The position numbers and the translations under genes were made by a program. From Mansonella perstans (Eukaryota; Nematoda; Chromadorea; Rhabditida; Onchocercidae): 64,000 nucleotides of DNA. This document shows positions 54,066 through 64,000 of this stretch, one piece after another. Location of the stretch: the NCBI GenBank assembly GCA_037074765.1, contig JBAMDO010000018.1:186001-250000 (forward strand), read 5' to 3'. Numbering within the stretch: position 1 is the first letter of the stretch; the number at the start of each line of letters is the position of its first letter. The notes below the pieces were generated by a model. That model made no database searches. It was given only the letters and a program-made list of their open reading frames with translations, and was not told the origin of the DNA.

Positions 54066-57000
54066 ATCATTGAATAATATAAAAAAGCTATATTGCACAC
54101 AGAGAGGTTTATTCCTGGAATTTAAAATTGATAAAATATTATTGATTGATCCATGCTAATACTAAGTTGAGCATAATGAAACTGATCAGTTTTTCGACAA
54201 TCAATTTCCAGAAAACTGTTCCGTTTTCTGATCAAATGATGAGCAAAATTTCTATTTCAAAATAAGTAATTCTTCACTATGACACCGCTGTTATCGTATT
54301 TCACATTTAGCCTTTAATTTATTTTTTATGCCGACTAAAATTAATTTATCGTTTAGAGTTTTCTAGCACAACCGTCAGGAATAGATCCGTTTTTCCCCCT
54401 TATTTCCAAAAAAGAATCCATCAGGTAAGACGGAAATATCTTTGAAGTATTTCTTAACAATATTACGTCTATTTTTTTTCATCTTTCTTTCTATCGGAGT
54501 TTTCACTGATTTGATAAAGACAATGAATGAATTACTGTAACAGTACTTTTTGCTTGATCAGGAAATAATATGAAGAGGAAATTGCATCATGGCGATACAA
54601 TAGCAGAGCAATTTTAATTTAAAGGAAATTGTTTTCTGATAGAGGAACTAACTAAATCAGCTAACTCTGCTCATTTTACTCTCACTTCACTACTTCAAAA
54701 AATTTCCGGAAAGATTTTCAAGGAAAATTACTATTTTGAATATGATATTTGTATATGTATGCTACAAAAAGAAAGCGGTAACCGGATATCTGGATGAAAT
54801 TTTTTGTCGTATCATTGCAACGGAAAGACAAACAAATTAAAAGGTATTCAATTAATTTTTATCAGAAATTCACAATGAGTATCATACATTGCTAGTATTA
54901 TCAACATTTGATTAAATGTTTAATCAAATTAATCCAGGAATGTTTCTCTTAGGTTTATATTTTTCAGATTACTGATGAATAAATAAGCAATTTTGCTTCC
55001 TAATTGTAATAAATGCAAAAATTTTATAGTTTGTTTAATTTTTCCGGAAAATATTTCTCATAGCAGCACTTACATATTATTCTTAAGCCATAAAATTGTA
55101 TTCAAATAAAAAGTGAAAAAAAAGACAAAAAAAAAAAAAAAAAAAATTGAACTATTTTAAAAAAAACTAAAATTACAGATATCAGTTGAAATATTGCTTC
55201 CATATATTTGAGAAAACCAAATTGATCGTACATATTTGCCAAACGCTTCTCAAAATTTTCAATCAACACCGATTTATGTATACATTGGTATACACATTGA
55301 TAGACAGACAGACAGACACACGCACGTATATCTGTATATATATATATAAATGCATGCATTTATATATATATATATACATGCATGCATGTACACACATATA
55401 CGTATGTTGTGTGCACATGCATCCATACATATATCATTTTAACAAATCCGGTTTCCAGTAGTTGGACGTATAACGGTAGTTTTTTTTTTTTTTTTTCGTA
55501 AAAGATTGAAAATTTTTTTTTAAAAAATGAGTAATTATTTTCAAATGTTTGAAAAAAAAATTTTTTTTGTTTAATTAAATTATCGTTTTTATGTGCTATT
55601 TGCGACATCGATCAATTGATTCTAACAGCTTGAACCAAAAGATATATATCATTGTATCAGTGTGACAAATTTTCCGCATTTTTGTTAAACATTAAATGAT
55701 ACATACAATATGCTTAAGGAAAATTTCAGTGCAATGAATTTCCCTGGGATTTTCTGAAGGAACAATTCTCGAAGTAAATCATTTCAAAGCAACTAATTCA
55801 GAATGCAATTATTATCAATTATGCATTGACATTTGAATACTTTGATAACTAATCTGCTTGTAAAATTAAATGCTTGATCGGATTAAGTTGAAGATTAAGT
55901 TGAAATGACAAAAAAGAAAAAGTTGTTAGAAATGGAAATGCTACATGAAATCGAATAGTTGGTAAAGTATTCAAAACAATTTTAATGCTTCCGGAATTTT
56001 TGTCATTGATTTGTTAAGGAACCAATGTTAATTCTTACATTTCCCATCCATTATCTCAACTGTGTTAAATTTCAACCTGGAAGAGAATAATTTTACTACA
56101 CAATTTGAGTTTTGAAGTTCATAAGAGAACTACTTATAAAATCCTTAAGGTTACTAGTATTATCAGAAATGACCACATCAAATTTCATTAAATCATTTTG
56201 ATGATCACGTTAAATGATCACGTAAAATTTACTATTGAGCCATCAAAAAAAACGTAAAATTTCCTCTTATATTCTTTTCTTTTATAAAAATAGCAGTGTT
56301 ATAAGCTAAGCATTATCAAAATTTTATTATTTTTGAAATAAGATTTATGTATTACTACACTCCGAAAACTGACGAACCATAAAGAAACAAAAATTTCTGG
56401 AATCTGTCAGGATGGAATCGTAATACTTGACAGTATAAATCTCAAATCAGAAATTAACTTATTTTTTTTTCCGAACATTACTAATTAGTGTTATTGACAT
56501 TGCCTCTTATTGGTTATTATTTTGCGCGAAATTGCGATAAGAAATAAAAATTATTAGTTTCATAAATTAATTGCTAATTATTTTCTAAATATTTAAAAGC
56601 TTATTTATAACTTCTTTAATGCGAAAATTTTCACTATTATTATTCAACAATAAAAGAAACCTATAATAGCAATTTTTTTTTTTTATGACAAATATAAATC
56701 ATACAAGTTGCAAATTGTAGGAAAAGAAAAAAGAAGATAGAAAGGAATGATGGACATAAACATTGTAATGGCCTAATATTTTCATTGGAACATAAAGCAC
56801 AAACGATGTTATTAAGGGTGAATAAAATGCCTTATGCGATAATATGCTAAATTAGTTCATAGTTGCAGTACAAGAGAAGTTGCACATATCCATTTTTTAA
56901 TAGTTGCTTCAGAAATTTTTGCCGAATTTCCGAACTTTTGATTTTATTAATCAATATCTATTAATAATCCATTAATGCATCACTTATATCCGCCTTGTTA

Positions 57001-57963
57001 CTTCGTTGCATTAATGTGGTTTCGTGTAATGCAACATAATATTTTCCAATTTTCAGCAAATACTTTTATTTCATTTTTGAATCACTTAGCAATGAGTACC
57101 TCAATGATAGCCATTTCATCAATTTTTGGCATAATTTATACTTCATGGTCAATCCATTAGTCAACAAATGGACAGTATGAAGCTCGGTGGAAAAATCGAT
57201 TGATTGATCAAATTATCATCATTCTTTCAGTAAAACGAATAATTGTTAGGGTTTTAGATTAGCCGATCATGGCTCATTTCAGGATGATTACAACTTTTTA
57301 CTAGTCTTTCTTTCTCTAGCCTAAACTAGTCAGCATGATAAACTAGTCGATATGATAAAAATGATAAAAATAGGATGACTATTTTAAGCTGTCATACTTT
57401 CCTCCAATCTAAAAATTACAGAAGGCCTAGATTTGGACGAGAGACTCCAATTCAGAGCAGCAGTATTTGTGAAATTTTTACAAATGAAAAAATGTGTTTA
57501 TTAAAAAATTTGTTATTGTAGGCATTGCAAAACATTTTTTTTTTTGATTTATTAAGCAATTTTCGAACAATATTTAAAAGTAACAAATTGGAAAGAAATG
57601 AGCTCAATTAATCATTCAAAGTATGCCATTTATGCTAAATGCTAAGCAACTCATTACACTCGCTGTAATAATAACAATAAATCTTACCATTTAATAATTA
57701 TATCAATTTAACAAGCAATATTTTAAAGGATTTATTTTCTTTCTATTTATTGCTATTGTTGTTGCTGTTTTTTTTTGACGGATAAAAGAGATAAAAAGCT
57801 TGAAATTCTCACTTCCAAATTATCACTTCAAAGTACAAACTTCTGTTTTCCTCATACACTCTTTCCTAAAATATAGGCCATTAAACAGGCGCATATCAAT
57901 CAAGAATGACAGAATGTGCCCCACATACTTTTCTATCAAATGTTTAATTGTGATATTTTTACG

Positions 57964-57965
<2 letters not shown>

Positions 57966-58003
<38 letters not shown>
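57966..58003. repeat. (AC)n microsatellite
   Basis: Uninterrupted AC dinucleotide run followed by ACATAC/ACATGC variants to about 58070. Reading frames in both directions are repeat artefacts. Confidence 0.97.
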
Positions 58004-58006
<3 letters not shown>

Positions 58007-61000
58007 AGCCCGCACATATATACATGCACATTGTACATGCATGCACATGCACAACCAATTTGTGCATGTGCATGCCAATAAAAAGTTAAATATGGACATT
58101 AGAGAGAAAGAAGGCAAAGAATGATGGATAGATAGATGAATGAATGTGTCGTCGATAAACAGCAAACGAATGATAATGGCTATGTGTGAGGCCTAAAGTA
58201 GGCGTGGCCTCTTATGATAACTATAGCCTCTTACCGTTTCCTTCAGCCAATCAAATAACAGCAGATATCAAATAAAAATTTTAAATGGATGAGTTCTTAT
58301 TGGGATAATCGCTGTAATAATAATCATGATATTATACAAATAGCAATAATACAATAATAACAATAGTGAGGAAATATCCAATAATTTTTCTAATGCAATA
58401 AGATTTACAAAAATTTTATTTGTTCCATAAATATTTATGAATGAAAAAATTTTCAGAAAAAAATTAAAATCAAAATTATTCTCAACTGCTGAAAAAAATA
58501 TTTTTTGAAATATCTATCAAAATATGCCAATAATATTTATTGTATAACTTAAATATATGTGAAATATTAGACTGATATTTTTAAAATTTTAAAAAATTCA
58601 CCAGTGTATTTGTTTGATTTTCCGAAATTTTTTGAAAATTTTAATTTAATAAAAATCTTTCTTACTTACAAACATTCTTCTTTCATATGCAAAATGCATG
58701 AAAGCTATTTGTTGTAAATGAGCTAGCTGAATTCAGAACTTATGGCAACATTAACAATCGATTTTTATCAACTGATTGATAAATGTTCGAAATTTTATTG
58801 AACAAAGAATATATGCAACGTAAAATATCAATGGCGTTATCAAATAACTATCAATAATGTAAAAGTCCAATTCAAATGGTTTAACTGGATACTTTTTTGT
58901 GTGTTATGCTCACTGAAGTAAATTAGCATCCTTATGAAGAACCTTGAAGTGAATTAAATTTGGACATATTTTTGTCAACATCGTTGATCAACTAATAAAT
59001 CATTGATTGTTTTTGTGCTTGACATTCTGTAATTACAAAAACAAAATGAAATTATTCTTTCTTAACTTTTCAATTTAAACAGAGTCGATCGTAATAAAAG
59101 TGTTGCTTTAATCAGCTTCTTATTTATGAGAATAAATTGAGAATGCTAAACGAAAATTTTCAAATTCCTCTTTATATTTTATTAAAAATATTTTCCAATC
59201 ATTTTTCAATTTGAAAAACTTTCAAAAACTTTGAAAAGCTTTTAACGACTACGAGAAGCACTGAGAGAAGAAGGCAACTTAAGAGGAAAACATTTTTTTT
59301 TAACATACAACAATATTTTTACAAAGCTAAATTACCGAAAATGTTCACAGGAAAAAAGCTCTGTTAAATTGAAATTTTACATTTGAAATTTTCATATTTT
59401 GAAGAGTAAAATTTCATAAAATCTTCATTTGATTGCGCGTTTTTTTTTTTGAAATACGGAGAAAATAATCGCTGCTCTTTTTGTCTTTTTGTTTTTACCC
59501 GCTTCTTTGATCATGGTGATTTAAATATTTATGACGTTTACTAATACAAAATGTCAGAGCGCAATAAGTTTGTGTAACACGTAACTATCAGCTGACTGCA
59601 CTACTCAATTGATCAAATTTTCACCGTGAATACGAATTTGAAATAATTTTTATTTTACAATATTAGTCATTAAATTCTATTAATATCGTATGAAGTAATA
59701 AAGTATGCAAAAAATAGCAAACAATTCTTCATCGTGAAAATTTCCATTAATGCGCTTTTTGCACTGAGCAAATCAGCGATAATTGTATATTTGAGATTTA
59801 TTCACTACATTAATCTTAAGCTAATAGTTATGTCTGACCATTGGAAAACCGTTAAATTTAATGAGACTGTCAAAAATTATTTTGGAATTAAAATTAAAGG
59901 AAGGATATTTTAAACCTTATACATGAACTGATCAAAGCTGTATCTCAATCACTGAACCATCTCTATCTCGTACATCTGTTTACAATACCATCACTGGTTA
60001 TAATCACTCAGCAAAGTTTCATTAAAAAAATTTTTCCTCTATTCAAGTGATTCCTTCTCTCATAATATCACTCTAATTAACAGTAAATTCTACTTCAGCA
60101 TTAATTTAATCATTTCTGACAAAATGTGATATTATTGTAATTTAATTGAAATAACAATTTGTTTATGTTATCCATAAAGTAACATAAATGAAGAGAAAAG
60201 TAGCATAAAAATTGTTGTCCAAAGCAATAAAATAACTCTAAATGATTTGTTTGTTGTAGTAAAAGAAAAGGTATGTGAAGTTGTGTTAAACTGAATGAGT
60301 GATAAAAGGAAACGAAGTTATCAATGGTAATAGACAATAAAAAAGAAGTTATCAATGACAATAGACAATAAATGAGTGAGTAATGTTGGAAGATTGGTTA
60401 AAACATAGCTACTGTTTATCGTTTCATTATTGTTACTGAAAAACGATAAGAGGGAAAGTGTTGTGTTGAAGAGGCGGAGAGAATAAAGTCAAAGAAGATA
60501 CGGAAAATTTTGTTCAAAGGCGGTGCAATTTTAGATAACAGTAGCAAAGTTATTGCAGTGCTCCAATGATAGCAAGACTGATGGTGGAATAGGGTGGAGT
60601 TGTAGGGACGAAGAAAATGATCAAGGATTGAGATAATTTTTTCCAGAAAATGAAATAAACCAACACTTCTTATAGTGTGCTAAAAACATATCAATTACGA
60701 AATGACTTCAAATTAAATCAATTTAAAATTAAAATTAAACAAGCCAATTTTATTCTATTTTAATAAAATTTAAATTTATTCAAGTTGATTTTTTTATAGT
60801 TTCATTTTTTTACGATAAGTATATATCATTTACAATTTTGAGATTATGAGAACTGAAAAAAAAAAAGACTTGAAATTTTAACTTATTTATCACTGACGTT
60901 ATTTGAAATATTCATCAAATTAGATTCTCACGTAATTCACTTTTATTATCATGAATTTACGTGTTCTTGATTCAATAACTTAAATAAGCAAATGTGCATC

Positions 61001-61874
61001 AAACATCAAACTTCAGGCTAAGCATATTTTTTCCTATAGTAAATTGGCCAAGGTTAATCTTAAACAATTTAAGGCTTCTATGCAATACAGTAAATGGACA
61101 AGAAAGTTGAAAGCAAAGATATCCTGTGACAATATACTATTTTTATGAAACTTTCATGCTGAATGAGGTCAGAAAGAAACGAATTGTGACGAAGAGGGTG
61201 ATTTCATTTACATACATGACCACTCGGTGTCCTGTCAAACGTAATCGTCGTCACAATTCATGGATGCATAAGTGATGGTCGTACGTAAAACGATGCATTA
61301 CTCGATATGTGGATGTTAAATAAAGTAACGTAATAGATATTTTTAAGATAATTTATACAAATCAAATAGTTCAAATTACGGATAACTATCGTGAAGGCAG
61401 TTAATTCTATCGTGAAGCAGTTAATTCTCTTCAAAAAAAAAAAAAAAAAATCATTAAATGACATATTGCGGTAAATTTAGTCCAACTGTGATACAACGAT
61501 AATACTGTAATTAAAATAATTTAACTAAATAGATAAATTTTCGCAAAGATTTTCATACATTATGTATAATTAGTTCATTATGACAACGGAAGTTAATATT
61601 TTAAACCTGCTTTAGTTTAAGTCAAAAGTATGCTAGAAACTCTTTGAACTGTATTAATTTCCATTAATTACATTTAAGATCCATTAATTAAATTTATTTA
61701 AAATCCCATCAGCTTCTTTTCAGTTGTTCTGATAAATACTTGAAATTACTTATCTTCTTTTTTGATAGAAATAGCTATTTTAAAAAACTTTTGTTATAGA
61801 AAACAATTTATTCACTAATGTCACTTCAATTGATGCTTTTTTTGCTACGACTCCCCCAAGAATCATAACTTTAA

Positions 61875-62637
61875 CGAGCATCAATGAATGACAAGTCTAA
61901 TTTCAACTCATTAATTGCTAATTAACTATTTCTGATAAGCCAAAAATGCAAGAAAAAACAATTGCCTAAGATACTACAGCTGTTGCTCCTTTTGATATTC
62001 CCAAGACACATTAAATGAATTTACAAAAAGTTGATTTATTCGTCTGAGATTAGTTTTTTCACAACAGATTCAGTGCGGCTGTCGTAAATTCTCAGGATTG
62101 AAGTTGAAAAAGGTTGAAAAAGAGGTATGTTTAAAATCAGAATGCCTTCATTGCCAGTGAAAGAGGTTTATTCGGAAATTCAATAGAACAACTGACATTA
62201 GGTCGAATTATAGCAAAAATTCTGGAATTAATTTGCTTAGATTCATTTCTTTTGCTATATGTTGAATTTTACTTCTAACTGCAACGATCTTTCAAAATTT
62301 TGGATTTTTTTTCATTTTCTAGCAATTTTAAGTGACAGAAATACGTACGTGAAGCATTTTGAATTCTAAGTTTAATCCAATTCATTTTCCCTCTTTCTTC
62401 TCTTTCTCTTATTTCTACCTTATTATTCTACAAACGAAGTCTATCAAAAATGCATCATTAATGCATCTTCAGTTATTTTATAACAGTTTCAATTAAGCGA
62501 CTACCTCCTCTCAACATTTTTTCTTACCTGTATCTCTTAAAGCCCTTTATAGCGGAATAGATCATAGGATCGATGTTAAATGTTCAATCACAATAATGTC
62601 ACTAAGTGAAGTATATATGAATTACTGGAATTGCTAG
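61875..62637 (-). repeat. Large inverted repeat, copy 2 (~760 bp)
   Basis: Reverse complement of 27218-27979, with the same order throughout, from CTAGCAATTCCAG at 62637 down to GATGCTCG at 61875. Differences cluster in the first ~150 bp and the last ~40 bp, while the central ~580 bp is nearly unchanged. Weaker homology seems to continue outside both ends. No gene or transposase is seen in it. Confidence 0.95.
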
Positions 62638-63378
62638 AAAGTGTCAACGATGTGCCGATGACAAACAAGATGAAACCTTACATAAGAACAGTCCTTAGTG
62701 CAACAGATGGCGAATGTCAAATATTTCATTACTTATTGAATTTCTCCATGAATTTAACTCTGACCAAAATATGCGAAGTACGACGAAAATCGAATTTTTT
62801 TAACGGAAAACTGCACGAAATGTTAAATTAGTTAACTTTAATTAATAAAAACTCGTCTGGTCTATTTGGCAGAATAGTAAAATTAACTTAACATGCTAAA
62901 TCTTTAGGTAATAATGTAATTGAAGAAATAATTGATCATATTCTTATGAATAGTAGTCTGATAAGAACTGTTTTAATTTACAATAAGAATAAAAAAAATT
63001 AAAATTTCAGCAAATGATGAAAAAAATGAATTGAAATTTTCTGAAAATGAAGAATGGGATATTTTTTAACAGAATGATCGAAATCATTCGAGAAATTCTT
63101 CAGTAACTCTGAATAATTTGAAGGAGAAAAAGGTGGAAAAAATGAATATTTAGAAGAATCGTCAGGGTTAATAAATATTCTATTAAAAAAAAAAGCTACG
63201 CTATGATATAAATACCTTTGTGAGCTTTAACAATTTCTTTAGCATTAATTAATATTTAAGAAGTATTTCAAAAAATTTAATTAATAATTTCAAAAGTTAG
63301 AAAAATTCAACAACAACAACAACTTTGCAAATATTATTTTCTTATCATAATTAAAAAAATATAATGCGATTCAATAAA

Positions 63379-63434
63379 CATAACAACAACAACAACAACA
63401 ACAACGACAAAGCAACAACAATAACAAAATAATG
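63379..63434. repeat. (CAA)n microsatellite
   Basis: ACAACAACAAC runs, with shorter ones at 63308-63320. Followed at 63506-63532 by a long poly-T. Simple sequence only. Confidence 0.95.
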
Positions 63435-64000
63435 ATAATACATTCCAAAAAGTTTTAGTCATTCCTGAACAGCTCATGCCGACAAATAAGCAAATTGGTT
63501 TTTTTCAGTTTTTTTTTTTTTTTTTTTTTTTTATAAAAGCATAACAAGCGCGATTTAGATTGAATCATACTGCAAAGAAAGAAATGAATGGTGGAAAAAT
63601 CTAAACTGGAAAGATTGGGTCACTCTCTTTTCTGTTTCATACTTTTTTCTTCACCTGCTCTTATTCCATTGATTTCATCCACAACATACACACACATGTA
63701 TATATATATTAATGAATATTAATAGTGTGGACGATGATAAAAATCAAACAAAACTACACTTATATGAAATCATTTCTTATCACACTAATCCGTAATGTAT
63801 TTATCTTAAAAATAAGTGATTATGACTAATAGGAATATGATGAAGAAAAGAAAAGCCTAAAGATCTTAGGCTATATGGAAGAAATTAATTAAAGTAAAAT
63901 ATGTCATACATGTCATTCTAAAGAGATGGACATACAACATTCGTTAATATCACCAATATTTAATTTTTTTTGAAGTCCAAAAAAAAATCATTTTCATCAT

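Larger units (their letters stand above)
54066..64000. other. Gene-poor 5' flank of the Hox gene
   Basis: About 10 kb without a supported coding gene. It contains simple repeats (55.30-55.43, 57.97-58.03, 63.30-63.43 kb), a GC-richer island with GGCGTGGCC and CCAATCA at 58.18-58.26 kb, and a 12-bp inverted repeat at 61181-61259. Copy 2 of the large inverted repeat lies at 61875-62637. Posterior Hox genes usually have long upstream control regions, so regulatory content is likely but unproven. A second Hox gene was looked for and not found. Confidence 0.55.

Noticed and set aside
55300..55435. Overlapping ORFs in TATA/TGCA-type simple sequence
   Set aside because: Frames follow the repeat pattern on both strands and have no coding character.
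62631..62831. 66-codon plus-strand ORF beside the large repeat
   Set aside because: Overlaps the diverged repeat flank; copy 1 has no equivalent frame and no motif is recognised.
44129..64000. Search for a second posterior Hox gene or a Hox-linked microRNA such as a miR-10 relative
   Set aside because: No second homeobox and no match to the miR-10-type core was seen on either strand by eye.

Overview
The window reads as nuclear DNA from a parasitic nematode, most likely a filarial or other spirurid worm. It is very AT-rich and intron-dense, exons have GT/AG borders, and microsatellites are common. The gene set is nematode-specific: cuticle collagens, a ZP/cuticlin-type protein, an FLP-24-type neuropeptide precursor and a PHP-3-type posterior Hox gene. 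All gene models were spliced by eye from splice signals and reading-frame phase. The species cannot be named from the sequence alone.

Layout. 1-11 kb (+ strand): two tandem cuticle collagen genes with the same six-exon plan. 11.4-26.4 kb (- strand): three closely packed genes, in order of transcription a ZCCHC8-like protein, an unrecognised ~260-residue protein and a SETDB1/MET-2-like H3K9 methyltransferase of ~1,060 residues. The gaps between them are only ~200 bp, the spacing of a nematode operon. 28.6-31.1 kb (-): a ZP-domain protein whose ZP-N and ZP-C halves are split by a long Ser/Thr/Asn-rich linker; its 5' end was not found. 31.5-31.9 kb (-): a decayed non-LTR reverse transcriptase fragment. 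33.7-34.8 kb (-): a small heat shock protein. 37.3-38.1 kb (-): flp-24. 44.1-54.1 kb (-): an Abd-B-class Hox gene (php-3 type) of six exons with an ~8 kb intron. The remaining ~10 kb to the window end has no gene I can support and may be Hox upstream regulatory DNA.

Most notable observations: (1) a ~760 bp segment present twice in inverted orientation 34 kb apart (27.2-28.0 and 61.9-62.6 kb), almost identical in its core with diverged homologous flanks, which suggests gene conversion or strong constraint; (2) a possible operon joining an RNA-surveillance factor, a novel protein and an H3K9 methyltransferase; (3) a 51-codon ORF inside the large Hox intron that could be an alternative first exon in the correct phase and carries a palindrome of two posterior-Hox-like sites; (4) several local tandem duplications in promoters and introns.
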